From contig FWCC01000066.1 of the NCBI GenBank assembly GCA_900169235.1, forward strand, positions 124,001-188,000: a stretch of 64,000 nt of DNA, read 5' to 3'. The notes under the pieces are model-generated. The model made no database searches and had not been told where the DNA came from. It saw only the letters and a program-made list of their open reading frames with translations. The translations under genes and the position numbers were made by a program. This stretch comes from Zarea fungicola (taxonomy: Eukaryota; Ascomycota; Sordariomycetes; Hypocreales; Cordycipitaceae). This document shows positions 23,301 through 35,299 of this stretch, piece after piece; position 1 is the stretch's first letter; each line of letters opens with the position of its first letter.

Positions 23301-23364
23301 CACTGTCTTCCAGCTTCTCTCACTCCCTTTTGTTACAGCGTTGCATTATATTCACTGCCTCATC
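20342..23364. other. Gene-free region with possible decayed repeat
   Basis: About 3 kb without a supported gene. From about 20810 to 20960 it is very AT-rich. At 21207-21227 there is a palindrome, TGTTGGG..CCCAACA, next to a stretch (minus strand, 21194-20970) that could be the start of a retroelement-like frame, but I could not name it. The last 150 bp contain the promoter of the secreted-protein pseudogene. Confidence 0.4.
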
Positions 23365-24250
23365 ATGCTTTCCATCGGGATTCTCACATTTTCCCTCATC
23401 GCTGTTGGCTTTGCGGGACCTGTCGCAGTGATCAGATCAGAGCCTCCAGTGGACGCCGTCTTTATCCCATGCGAAGAAGGCACCAAAGATCCTATCTGCC
23501 TCCACGTTAAACAGCCTATCGGGGACGTCATTACGGAGATATCTCACCCTAACGGTACTATCGAAACCAAGGTTAATTTGTACACCCGTTCGGATCTCCA
23601 GGCTATTCGCGAGAAAAACGGCGTGACTAGCACAAAATACCTTCCCGGCCAAAACACTACCGACGCTGGATCTGCAGAATTCATCCGCTCCCTAACCAGA
23701 CGTGAGTCTGCGCCGCCCATTTGCCGTACTGAAACCCAAAGATGGTATGATACCTACAGCTGTGGATACTGGTACCAGGCTTGGCACCAAGTCGGTAATT
23801 GCTTCTACTGCAATCAATGTACTGAGGCCATTTCCGTGAGCTTCGGTGTCACTCAGACCTGGACATATGGACTGAGTTTCAAGTTTGATGACGTTATTAC
23901 TGCAACCTTTGGTTTCAGCTGGGGGCCAAACATTCACCCTATCTGATACACGTACTTGCCAGTGGAACAACGTTGAGCACGGGTGCCATTCAATTTGGTA
24001 CCAGCCTCTGCTCACCTATCATAATGGAGAGGCAAACTACCAAACCCATACCCATTGCTCCGCTGGTCAGGGTATGGGTCCTACTGACTCCTACTATGAT
24101 CATGGCTATACCGGCGTCAATGTGAACCAGGGCGGTAATAATGGTGTGAACCAGGGCAATTTGGGATGCAACAGCGGCTGCGGCGGCAGCGACCACAGGC
24201 AATGCACCAACGGAAACAATGGAGGCAGTCTATGGCCATATGCCAACTAG
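23365..24250 (+). pseudogene. Secreted-protein paralogue, frameshifted
   Basis: This is the paralogue of the gene at 34409-35299 in opposite orientation. It starts with a signal peptide (MLSIGILTFSLIAVGFAG) and then tracks the other copy through a Cys-rich segment (CFYCNQCTEA) to FSWG. At the run of five G (23921-23925) followed by CC there is one extra base relative to the paralogue, and the first frame ends at a TGA at 23944-23946. The downstream part continues in another frame to TAG at 24250 and is still very similar to the intact copy (CHSIWYQPL, THTHC, NQGNLGCNSGC, NGGSLWPYAN). Good conservation on both sides of the break suggests a recent mutation or a sequencing error. I do not recognise the family; the intact copy is described separately. 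Confidence 0.8.
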
Positions 24251-26401
24251 CTGTCGGAATGAGGATACTGTGGCAAGCTGGTGCAAGTGCGACAACAGTA
24301 ATCCAAATCGCTCCAAGGCGTGGTGGGTGAAGCCTATGCAGAGGAAACCACTTGCGAAGAATCGATAATAAAAGGTGGCGCATTTGAGTAAATGGGCCAA
24401 GAATTGAATATGAACAAACAATACCAGTTATGATTAAAAGTCTAATTTGCTTTTTTGCGCATATTGCTCTGAGATTATGCTGCCTTTACGCTGAAAACAA
24501 TGTGCTTCTATATCTGATGACATATAACATTGATAAATACACGTATATTTACTCACAAAGTTTTGTAGTATTTCCTGAGGCTCCTAGGGAAACGAATATT
24601 CCTACAGTTAGCCTATTTATGGATAAAGAAGAAGTCATCAATGGCCATGGAAGAAACGGTGTAAGTAAGCACCGTCCATATCTGGTCGCTGATTGCCCAT
24701 ATAGGCACCTAGGGAACGAGTCTGGAGCAAATTTCATTAAAGACAAAACAATCGCAAAGGCCGCGGGTTCGTTCTGCAATAGAATGATGAATTACCTCTT
24801 TGATAAGAGTGCAAAGCCGTATTCTACTCGTTTCATATTGCTCTTCATCTCTTCATCCCATGACTCTTTTTCTATTTAGCTAATGGGCGACTATTAGAAG
24901 CCCCGTCTGCTCTACCTTTTCAATCTGAGAGTAGAGGCTTTGCTCCCTCCCTATGTTGTTGCTACGTGGCCTATTTTAACTCTGTCCCGTAATTTGGGTC
25001 AGGTAACAAGACTCGCGAGTACAGTTGCGTGAGAAAAGGAGCTGATAAACTGAGCAAAACGAAATCAAAGCTATTTTGGACAAAATTCAACCCTTTTCTG
25101 TCAACGGAAATAAATTAAATCAGTAATTTCTTTTATATCTTCTGTGGTGTCCTACATTAGAGTCGGCCTATTCAAGAATCCTCTACCGTACAAAGTTCAG
25201 GGCGGCAACACTGTAAGCATTGTAAATTTAATCTGCCCTGGGATATATCTTCTCTTTTGATTCTTGATGCTAAGAAACAAGGTGGTGGAAAATCGAATTG
25301 GCCTGGTTTTCGCTTAAACTGTGCAACCTGCCTATTTTGCATTTCAGGCATCGACATCAATTTTTATTCCGTGGCATAGTAGGAATCAGAGCAATCGAAG
25401 GATTGGTAGGAGGCTACCTTCCTCCCCATAGAGCCTTTCTGCCCAGATGTATTGTACTGTCCCTGCGTGATCCAATGCTATATAGTGCCGTGTCACACTG
25501 TACCAGTGCGCAAGCTCCCAGCTGCCATGGTAGACCGTTTGAGACGGTAGACACGTAGTATCACCGTTTTAAACCCAAGAAGTATCAAATACTATAGTCA
25601 GTGCTTACATATAACCGTAAGATCCAATAATTTATTAAACCACTCCATTTTCAGCGCCCAAAGCTAAATGGAGAAAGCGCGCGCGAAACCGGAGGAGCTT
25701 CATCGGCGATAACCAATTGCGGATAATCCGCGCTACGGCTTTGCCGGATTATCGTATATCAAAATTCGCAAATGTGGATCTCGACAATGCAACGTTGGTA
25801 AAGAAGACAGAGGTGGCGAGGAGAGTCTGGTCACTGATTAAAATGTCAACTTGCCTACCTTTGCAAGTCGCAGAAGCCGTACGATATTGTCACAGATGTC
25901 ATCAGCAGTCGTCTCCAGTTTACAAAACTCCAGAGAGTAACTTCATTTACTTTTTGACCGTTAGGCATCCAAGCGGTTTACATTATTGTAAAATAATTTG
26001 AGGAGATCTCCTATTGACCCACGAATACGCTGCGGAAGTTATCAAATGTTACCTCCCGCGACCTAAAACATGTTCCTCGCTCTGACAGGCTCCTGCAACG
26101 ACCGTGGGCGATATACTATATATATCTCTTGAGTGGTTTTGCGACATGCCAAGCCTGATGACCCGCCTGTCAGCACCCGAAAAAGGACTGAAGTATCTTG
26201 CATTATTTTTAGCATAGCTAGTTGAGATAGCACATTTTATAAGGCTGTCCCCAGCGTATGGCGTACGATTAGGTTTGCACTCTATCAACTTTATTTGTTC
26301 CATAACTTAACAGCCCCTCTGTGTGCCACTATAAACTGCCGTAAATTACTGCATGGAGCAGACATCATCTCAATCCTGGACGCCTAAAACAGTAAACAAC
26401 A
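24251..26401. other. Gene-poor region
   Basis: No secure gene. A plus frame at 24430-24879 (149 residues) begins with a hydrophobic segment but has no recognisable content, so I did not call it. A 13-nt palindrome GCGGATAATCCGC with a nearby inverted CGGATTATCG lies near 25719-25757. Confidence 0.5.
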
Positions 26402-28894
26402 ATGAAGAAGAGGGAATGGTGCTTCTATCCCAACGAAAAACCGAAACTTTTCGATAAATCCTCTTGGGTCCGGTTGCTGGACAACGGTTTAGATCCTAAT
26501 ACATGCTGGACCGAAGGCGATCTAGTCTCGCGTCCCGTATCCGGCCCCACGGTTGCGGGCTGGGGAGAGAACTGGAACTGGGCGCATTGGAACACGCCAC
26601 TTCACTTGGCGCTTGCTGCCGGTGACCTTGAGTCCGCCGGGTTTCTTCTATCTCATGGCGCGGATATCAATGCATTCAACGCAAGAGGCTATACAGCTCT
26701 CCTCGAAGCAATTGAGCGTCAAAAAAATGATACACTATCTTTTCTTATTGCACATGGAGCGGATAGCAACATGCAGTCCGAATGCCGCTTGGTCACTTAC
26801 TGGTCAGGCGATGACACAAGAGCCGAGTTGTACAGTCCAGGAAAACATGCACCTCTTCATATTGCCATTTCGATATGCAATGTGCCAATAGTTCGCAAGC
26901 TTCTTGATTCGGGCGCTGATCCGAGCCTGTCACTGCCAGGAGGATGGACGCCCTTGGACCTGGCACTTTTGGATCAACAGAGCCCAACGATGGAAGCCAT
27001 ACTCCGCCATGGAGGCCGCTTCTCTGAGACGAACACATTTTCGATTGATAAGAAAACTTTGAACAAAGACAAAAATGTGTTTGAGAAAGCGCGAAAACTA
27101 TTTTTTTACACAGAGAGTAATGAGCCGTTCCCGCCTGCTGATACCCGAGGTGTGTATAACGACACACTGTCCCGGAGTCTTATCTCCACCATATTCGATA
27201 ATACAACTCTAGGATCCCAGAGTCAGCTCTTGAATAAGTCAAGAGAGTTAGTTGATAGCTTCTTCCGCGAGTTGCGCTATTCATGGAATCTTCAAGACGC
27301 GGCTGCCGCTGCAGACTCTTTTTGCGTCGGGTGCGCAGCGTTTCAAAGGGAGGCCATCCCAACGTATGATGATGGCGAGAGCTTTGAGAGTTCATATAGG
27401 GAACTTCAGGTAACCAAGAATGATATGGAAAAGACTGCCGAAAGTGGCTGTCCCTTGTGTCGCATCGTCATGGATTTTCTCGAGGACACCGAGACAACAG
27501 AGTGGGCCAAGAAAATGCAGAAACAGAGAATGAAGTACCGCGATCTGAAGCGACAGCTTAAGGCCCTTGAAGAGGAAAGTGAAGAGAATCATGATTTTTC
27601 GAGCGATTCGGGAGAAGACACGGATCAGGTATGTCTGAGGATGCCCGTAGTGGGCAGCTATTACAGCGATATGAGTCTCCAGTGGCGCGGACTAAGCTTT
27701 CATCTTACTTGGGCTACCCTTGAAGGTAATGGAGTTGCCACTGCTGCTTGAGCAAAAAGAACGGGTTATTTTTAAACCATTTACTGATTCTGATTCTGAT
27801 TCTAAATAGAGACTGTAGTCCGGCGCGCGTTCCACAATGATTCCATTAATTCGCACACTGGCTCTCTCAAAGCGTTTCGTGTCGCAAAATATTGGCTAGA
27901 CACCTTCCGGTCCTCTGCATCTCACAAGATCTGCCAGAGAGCCGACAAACTAAATCATCATCCGCTACCTACTCGAGTGATTGATGTAGGTACACAAGAG
28001 CGGGAACCGCGCCTCTGTCTTGGCGATGGCCTGGTCATGCCGTACTGCGCGCTTTCATACTGCTGGGGGACAACGAAAGGCACTCTTACCACGACCACGA
28101 CGAACCTGAAAAAGCACCTCAACTCGATTCCTTTGGATTCCTTTCCCAAGACGCTCCGAGAAGCCATATTAGCCGCTAGGGGCCTTGGGTTCCAGTACCT
28201 CTGGATTGATGCCATCTGCATCGTCCAAGACGACAGGGAGGACTGGGCGCGCGAAGCGGCCAAGATGCAGAGTGTCTATGCCGGAGCGACATTGACCATC
28301 TCCAGCACAGTCTCGAAGATCTCTGTTGATGGACTCTTTCGTTCGCGGTGTCGTCGGCGATCTTCGCCGGTCCCCTTGCAGGTTCGCATGGTCAGACAGG
28401 GCTATCCATCTTGGTCCTGGTTGTCGAATTCCGTTCCAATTCGACACAGCTTTCTCGGTTCTGTTAATCGAGGTTCTGTCACTCACCTGGCAGAAGTCCT
28501 GGAACATGGAGCTGTTTCAAATGCGGCATTGTCCGAGGTTAGAGGCAGGATACGTCTCAAGGGAAATGTAGGTCGATACGACGTCGTGCCAGGACGCCAA
28601 CATGCCGAACGTAATAAGTACAACAAGAAAGAAGATCTCGATAGATACTCTCTAGATGGGTCCAAGGATGGAGATTTTACTTGTTGGTTTGTCGATGTTT
28701 TGGAATTTGCTGCTGAGGGGCCTCCGAAGATTGGGTATCCGGTGTACCCTGGAGGCAGACCTGCTTCCACTGTACGTCTCTTGCTACAGAAAGTGCCTGG
28801 TGAGAAGGCAACCTTTCGTAGGATTGGAATAGCTATGGGTGACTTGCAACGTTGTTTTGATGTTCATCTTCGAGAGGAAATTCTCATTATATAG
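26402..28894 (+). CDS. Ankyrin-HET fusion protein, 802 aa
   Basis: Two exons (26402-27725 and 27810-28894) give 803 codons; the 84-nt intron contains a TGATTC triplet repeat. Ankyrin repeats cover about 60-205. A Cys-rich pre-HET module follows: CVGC at 308-311, GCPLCRIV at 349-356. An acidic, lysine-rich stretch (370-410) may form a coiled coil. The HET domain spans about 500-625 with CALSYCWG (521-528) and YLWIDAICIVQDDREDW (571-587), the hallmark of fungal heterokaryon-incompatibility and cell-death proteins. Only about 20 residues separate the end of this block from the late PSWSW motif (641-645); family members usually have well over 100 there, including the conserved RGW-x-LQE region. 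The protein therefore seems to carry an internal in-frame deletion. A role in non-self recognition or cell death is known for the family; activity here is uncertain. Confidence 0.85.
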
Positions 28895-29119
28895 ATACTT
28901 GAGAAAGATATACGACAGTCACTCCTAGACATACTATGACAGAGGAAGGAAATCGTTATATTTTTTGCACATGATGGGAACTTTTGTGTAAGCTATGTTA
29001 AACCCAACATGATTTGTTCTCTAGCTTCATGTTCAACTCTCCTGCGGCGTTTATTCTCCAACGTTGACAATATTGATCAAGCCTTCCCTAGCAACAAATG
29101 TCACATGTATCATTAAATT

Positions 29120-30649
29120 TTAACGCCGCTGGGGCTGCTGCTCTTCTTCAACATCGTCGTCTACGTCCGATTTGACCACACCGGCCTCATCTTCATTCCC
29201 CATCGACTGCTCGTGGGCATTTACATCTATCCCGATAAACATATAAAACAAGCCAAAGTCATATCCAATTCGCAGCAGTCCAGCCACCACGTACGCAATC
29301 CAAAATTTATTACTGTCGGCCAGGAAGCCAGTCAAACTTGGTCCAACTGTTGCAGCGAGCGTCCGCAACGTGCTCGTTATACCCATGACAGCCGTACGCT
29401 CCGCCGGTTTTACAACGGCTGCTATAAAGGCCGCGCGGGGACCTTGGTCCATGTTATTCAGGCCAGTGCGGACGAATAAAAGCGTGATACTCATCCACAG
29501 ACTCTGCGGTATGGGAAACAACAAGACAGCTGCCGAGGATGGCAGGTGTGTGAATACCATGGTGTTGATGAGACCAAGTCGGCGGGCGAGCGGCCCAGCA
29601 AAGATGGTGGATATGGCCGCCAAAACATAGCATATCGACATGATATCACCCAGGTACGATTCAGAGAGCTCAAATTTGCGCGCGAGATAGTACGTTGTCA
29701 GGCCGTAAGATACCATGCCGTCGGCCAACGAGTCAATTGTGAGCAGAATCCAGAGCCTGATTACAAGACCTCTTGACTCTGAGGAGACATGTCCCAGTTT
29801 CAGTCCTTGTCTCCATAGACGTTGGAACCAGGATGTCTGCCCAGGAGAGGATTGCACGTATGAGGCACGGCGCATTTCTTCCTGGTCAGGAAAGCTCTCG
29901 TCATTGTCGTCATCTGAGTCGCGAGGGGCTTGTACTTCAAGCAATGGCTCTGCTGCTTGCGACGTTGAATTTCCGTCAGCTTCAGGTTTTTCCGTATGAA
30001 TTTCAGACCTTTTGCTCATCAATGCTGCCGCCGCGACACAAATGCCTCCCGCGGCCACGTATACCCAAAACATGGCGTGATAGGCGGCTTTCGTTGAGGA
30101 CCCCTTGATAGCCTTGATGATCCGGCCCGAAATCTCGGTGCCAGCCGCGGACCCCAAGGATGACGAGGTCACATACCACGATAAAACGTCGGCGCGAATG
30201 GCTGAGCTGGTGAGATGTGACAGCGTCGACTCCTCGACCGATCGAAACGGCCCAAAATCACCACCTGTGGCGCTCACAACGCCCACAACCGCCGCCAGCA
30301 GCAAAATCCAGTAGTTTTCAAACAAAACAAACACCAGCCCAGAAACCATCATCAATAGGGACCCGCAGAGCAGGACTCGTCTCCGTCCCAAGCGGTCCGC
30401 CACCAGCGTGACCAGCAGACCCAGCACCACGTCCCCCGCCATCGTCGCCGTCATAAACAGCCCGATGCGGGAGTCGGAGTAGTCTAGCGCAGAGAGGAAC
30501 AGTGCAAAAATGAGAGATACGGCGCCAAATGCAAACATGCGAGTCGTCCGGCTCAGGATAATGAGCCATGCATCCGGGCCGGAGGCGGCAATGGAGGCGG
30601 CGCCGAACTCGGCGTATAGCCACTTGCCGAGTTTCCGAACGGCAAGCAT
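29120..30649 (-). CDS. MFS transporter, 509 aa
   Basis: This single-exon membrane protein has about 11-12 hydrophobic helices and a central acidic cytosolic loop (about 225-270: QAPRDSDDDNDE, then DQEEMRRA). The loop after helix 2 carries DRLGRRRVLLCG, matching the MFS D-R-x-G-R-R motif. The C-terminal tail is acidic (DDDVEEEQQ). Substrate cannot be told from sequence; it lacks sugar-porter PESPR-like motifs, unlike the transporter at 9.2-11.1 kb. It lies downstream of the ankyrin-HET gene, convergent with a 225-bp gap. The start codon is the first ATG and is followed by a short amphipathic lead, typical for such porters. Confidence 0.85.
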   Translation of the reverse strand: MLAVRKLGKWLYAEFGAASIAASGPDAWLIILSRTTRMFAFGAVSLIFALFLSALDYSDSRIGLFMTATMAGDVVLGLLVTLVADRLGRRRVLLCGSLLMMVSGLVFVLFENYWILLLAAVVGVVSATGGDFGPFRSVEESTLSHLTSSAIRADVLSWYVTSSSLGSAAGTEISGRIIKAIKGSSTKAAYHAMFWVYVAAGGICVAAAALMSKRSEIHTEKPEADGNSTSQAAEPLLEVQAPRDSDDDNDESFPDQEEMRRASYVQSSPGQTSWFQRLWRQGLKLGHVSSESRGLVIRLWILLTIDSLADGMVSYGLTTYYLARKFELSESYLGDIMSICYVLAAISTIFAGPLARRLGLINTMVFTHLPSSAAVLLFPIPQSLWMSITLLFVRTGLNNMDQGPRAAFIAAVVKPAERTAVMGITSTLRTLAATVGPSLTGFLADSNKFWIAYVVAGLLRIGYDFGLFYMFIGIDVNAHEQSMGNEDEAGVVKSDVDDDVEEEQQPQRR

Positions 30650-33600
30650 ATTTTACGCGCCCGATGGTGGAATTTTTTTATGAAGAACAATCAGATGAGG
30701 CGTGGGGTAAGAGGCTTAAGAAAAGAAAAGAGGAACAAGGCACCGGGGAGCCAAATTGTTTCCTCGGCTCGGTGTCCGAAAAGCGCTTCTAGTAATGCAC
30801 GGACTAGTCGCCGAGGTGGGCGGGAAAGCCGTCTTTACCAGAACCGATTGTTAGTTCCGGTCAATGCGGTGTGAAATAATCCTGGTCGGTTATGATGACG
30901 AAATGCCAGCAAGTCCTGCGTAAACTGCTTTCCCCACTGACTAACTCCATTTTACGGTTCTATTTCTACCTTGCCACCTAGCAATATGTATATTTCCCAA
31001 CTAAGAGGCTGCCACTGAAATCAATCAAAAAAAAAGGACTCAATCAGCATGTGGCGTCGCTAAACAGATGGTGCGGAACAGACTACCTCAGCAGCATCGG
31101 AAATTTTCTAGAGAGGTTCCGAGGGTCGCCAGATTGTACTACTATTCCATACTGGTAAAATGATTGATAGTCTACAGTACTTGCTTGCTTGTCTGATGTT
31201 AATATTAGGGCACTAACGACGACCCTTTCTGGCGTGGCGATTTCTAGTCAGCCTAGTGCTTCCTGACAAGTTCCTCCAATGACAGGCTTGTCCACTGCTC
31301 GCCTGTTTATTGTAATCTTTTCTGATTGAGTTATTACAGTACGTACTTGTGAACCGCTCCCTGTTTTTGAAAACTGCTTCTATGACCACTTTTCAAGCCA
31401 TGCGGAAGGGTGCCTTTTTATTATTGGCCGTCCACTTCCTCATAACGTGTTTTATCTCATGTGCTTAAAATTTTCTACATCGTCTATTTCTTTTTCTTTC
31501 GGCGGCCATGCTCTGCTAGAGGGTTGTGTCTTTAGTAGTGTGCTTCGTCAGGATTCCAGTTCCTTAAATTTTACTTCTCGTCCTCCTCGACCAATTGCAG
31601 CTTTTTGGCGCGACGATTCCCGGACAGCCTAGAAGGCGCTTCTTAGTGGCTCTCCTCTTATTTGTGCTGGCGGTCGCAACTGGATTTGGCTGATGTCCTT
31701 TTTCTAGCTGTTCCGTCCTGGCATCAGACGGCTGCTTTCTCCTTGTGCAATTCTTTATTTATACCCAACTAGCTCAACATTACTTTTCTGCCCAAACAGC
31801 TTAACCAGCTGCCCTAATCATGAAATTTCCAGTGCCGCTAGTTCAAAATATGTCGTCAACCTTAGCCCCATCAATAAGCGTGACCACATCCTACAAGGAC
31901 TGACGGTCCATCGGTCTTCAGTTGCCTAAATAACGTGCCGAGCCGATACCGACGTCTTAAAGGTCCTCGAGCACCTACCTACCTTCGAATAGCTGTATTT
32001 GTTCTCCATCTCCATGTTGGCAGTGTCGAACAACGAGCTAGGCTTGTGCAACGGAGAACATCATGGTCGGTGAAGGCAAACATGAGCAAGTAATTAATTC
32101 AAAGATACCATATGTTTGAAATTGTGGGAATAATTGTCACGGTTAGGCAGAGAGTATCTGTCAATAGCTGTACAGTCACGGGCAAAAATGCTTTCTGCTG
32201 CAAAAACCGTCTCTCGACGTTTTCGCCCAGCCTATAGTATGTTGCATCTGCCCCATGGGCCACTGCCAAATACAGATGCGAAAACGGCGTCAATCAGAAT
32301 AAAGACAGTTCTCGTATGATTCCAACTCTGCCAGGGATTGGATACACAGGGGTTTCGGTCCAATGTAGGCAGAGCACATGGTCATGTGTTTTAAAGTTGG
32401 GTGTAACTATGGAGCGTTGGTGACGGTTTCCCAGGCTACTACTCCCAATGCAGCTGACAGTGTACTGTTAAATGTTCTCTCTATTGGTAGCTACTGAGGA
32501 TATTTTAAAACTTTGTGTCGCCTGCATTTCCAATATGTGATATGTATTTTCTGTAATTGCCTGTGGCAGCTCATGCACCAATAGCCATGTCGACGGTTTT
32601 TAGACTGTACCCTTGGATCATGCGACGAGGGTCTAATATCCGTCCTGCATTTGTCTGCATAGCCTCGAAGCGCATATAATTGAACTTTTCACTTTCCAGG
32701 TGATTTTTAATGGCCCTTAAATTGCCTTGAAAGCGTCTATTAGAGCAGTGATTGAGTCTGGTGGGCGGGGAGCTCAGAGGTTGATTTAGAGACGTGAGTT
32801 TGCCAAACAGACGTGAGCAAAGATAGTATCGGTAGCCCCTGACATTGAAGTTCTATGCCCTCTATGTAGCCTCGTGGCTAGTTCTGCCCGTCCAAGCGAG
32901 TACCACTTAAAAAAAAATGAAGTTGTATCCGTTGAGAATAATTCAGTGTATAGGGCACACTCATGACCTTATCGAGGGCAGAGCTGGAGCTCCCACTTCA
33001 GGCTGTGTACTAGCACCTGCAGGACTTCAACTTCGACTCACAGGGCAATGGGTCAGTCGGGTCGCGACTTTCGGGGGCTGAGTTCGGTAAGGAACGCGAA
33101 GTGAGCCTGTTATCTTTCACATGAGTTTAAAAGACTGAAAAGAGAAACTATGACAGTCAACTCTTCTCATCACAAATCAAGCCGAGGTATATATTTGTGA
33201 GAAGAGGGCACCCAATCCTCTGCTAAATCTAGTCGCAGACCCGTCAAGCCCCATATGGTAGTGGCAGAGATGAGTAGAGACCGGGGGGGGGGGGCCTCAT
33301 TTGCCGTGAAACGGTAGCGACACCGAGTGCGTCATTTCTGCTTTGCAAAGGCGAGAAGGATTATTAATCACTGTCAATCTACCTGTTTGCCGAACCATTT
33401 ATGTATGACTAGCAGTTGAGAATGTTAATCAGTATCCTAGAGGGAATGGAAACCAAAAAAAAAAAAAAAAAGAAAACAATAAAAAAGTAAAGGCAAATGC
33501 ACTGATAGCGGGTGTTGACTATGTGGAAACTAAATGGAAGCAGATGTCGGTTCTGGTCCTAGTCCTCTATCTTGAAGCTGATGATTTGAGTTGGTCTAAG

Positions 33601-34408
33601 CATAACGACCCTCTAGGGACTGAAGATATCCAATAGAGGATTACATGGTAAACCTGAAAGGTTTTACGACACCCAACAATCAAATATATTATGGTAAGCA
33701 ACATCACAACACGAGTGATTGAAAGGAATGATTCAGCCATGTCATGTCCTGTCCACAGTCTAAAGGTTCTGGAATCAGCCCGGCAGTTTGCCTTTCTTGC
33801 CTTGGTCTCTTTATTTTGAGCAGTACTAAATCAACACCATTTCAGGATTATCTTTAATTAGGGCAAATTACAGCTAAAAGTAGTCGGAGCTTCTCCTACA
33901 AACCGCTCAGCCTTATTATCAACCAAGCACGAAAGGTGAATGACTCTAAATTAGCCCACGACCCGCGATTAAAGCACAAATAACTCTATGCTACAAGGCG
34001 AAGCTCCGTAGCCTATCGTTTTACCTCCACTATCTGAAGCTGTGGCTGCGGGCTGACTGAGTGGCGCTTCGGTGTTGGTTGGATCCAGACTCTCCTGAGA
34101 ACCCTGGCGCTGTTGTGGTAGGTAAGCTCACATGGACTCGGCATTGGAATAAAACGATGCATAGCTTTAGACTGGGGGCACCTGATGCGCTTTGATTCAT
34201 TCTTCGTTTATAACACAAAGTTAAGTGGATGAGAGCAAAATCAAGATACAATTAGTAGGTTTCTGGCGAGGTGCATCCGGCCTCAGCCCATTACGGCATT
34301 ACTTTACTCTCTTCATTTTCTCAACAGCTTTGAATTGCTAGTTACCCGTAAACTTCTCTCTCTGACTAGCTCAGTCGCAGAACCTTCTCTCTAACCCTCT
34401 AAAAGGGT
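30650..34408. other. Large gene-free region (3.8 kb)
   Basis: Short frames only; none shows a recognisable domain or a good splice partner. A run of nine to ten G near 33285 and a poly-A run of 17 near 33456 are present. The left end includes the promoter of the MFS gene. Confidence 0.5.
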
Positions 34409-35299
34409 TTAGTTGGCATAGGGCCAGAGTGCACCGCCATTGTTACCGTTCTGACACTGCCTATGATCACCTCCCTGGCAGCCACTATTGCAGCCTAGAT
34501 TGCCCTGATTAACCCCGTTATTTCCAGCCTGGTTGACATTGACATAATGGTAATCATGGTCATAATAGCTATCGCCTCCACCACTAAAGGAGGGCCCGTA
34601 GCAATGGGTGTGCGTCTGTAAGTTCGCATATCCGTTGTGATAGGACATGAGTGGTTGATACCAAATTGAATGACAGCCATTTTCCACATAGTTCCACTGG
34701 CAGGTACGAGTATCAGACAGAGAATAGGTCTGACCCCATGAAAAGTGAAAGCTGGCAGTAATGACCTCTGCGAATTTCGCTTCTAATCCAAAACTCCAGG
34801 TTTGGGCAACAGCAAAGCTAGTCGAGATAGCCTCGGTGCATTGGTCACAGTAAAAGCAATTGCCGACTTGCTTCCACTGCTGGTACCAGTATCCCCATTC
34901 GTGCTGGTCAAACCATTTCATTCTCTCAGTGTAGCAAATTGGTATTCCAGTCGAAGACTCTCTCTTAGTAAACTCATTGATAAACTTGGCATGGTTATCA
35001 GGAAAGGTCTGGCCAAGCTTACGCTCAACACTAGTGACATTGTTGCGCTCGCGAATACCCCGGAGATGCTCATGCGTATAAAGATCACGCTTTGTTTCCT
35101 TGGTACCATTTATATGCGTAATCTCTGTCACGACACCGAGCGTAGGTTGGCGAACAAGATGACAAAGAGGGTCAGTTGTACCCTCGGTGCAGCGCACAAA
35201 GGTGGCATTGGCAGGAGGCCCAACTTCATCAGATCTCAAAACAAGCGGCTTTCCATAGCCAACTGCCGCCAAATGGAGGATAAAGGTGAATAAAAGCAT
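34409..35299 (-). CDS. Secreted protein of unrecognised family, 296 aa (intact paralogue)
   Basis: The single-exon protein begins with a signal peptide (MLLFTFILHLAAVGYG) and has no later membrane helix, so it should be secreted. A polar pro-like segment (about 20-115) ends near a KRES site, which may be a processing point. The mature-looking region has C-x2-C motifs (CFYCDQC), a middle segment with alternating polar and hydrophobic residues (ISTSFAVAQTW to SFHFSWG), then CHSIWYQPL, histidine-rich THTHC, and a glycine/asparagine-rich end (NQAGNNGVNQGNLGCNSGC, NGGALWPYAN). N-glycosylation sites are likely (NAT, NGT, NVT). A frameshifted copy sits 10 kb away in opposite orientation. I do not know the function; the alternating pattern could form a beta-sheet sandwich. 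Secreted virulence or defence roles are speculation. Confidence 0.85.
   Translation of the reverse strand: MLLFTFILHLAAVGYGKPLVLRSDEVGPPANATFVRCTEGTTDPLCHLVRQPTLGVVTEITHINGTKETKRDLYTHEHLRGIRERNNVTSVERKLGQTFPDNHAKFINEFTKRESSTGIPICYTERMKWFDQHEWGYWYQQWKQVGNCFYCDQCTEAISTSFAVAQTWSFGLEAKFAEVITASFHFSWGQTYSLSDTRTCQWNYVENGCHSIWYQPLMSYHNGYANLQTHTHCYGPSFSGGGDSYYDHDYHYVNVNQAGNNGVNQGNLGCNSGCQGGDHRQCQNGNNGGALWPYAN

Noticed and set aside
24430..24879. Plus-strand frame of 149 residues with hydrophobic start
   Set aside because: No good signal-peptide cleavage context, no cysteine pattern and no homology I recognise.
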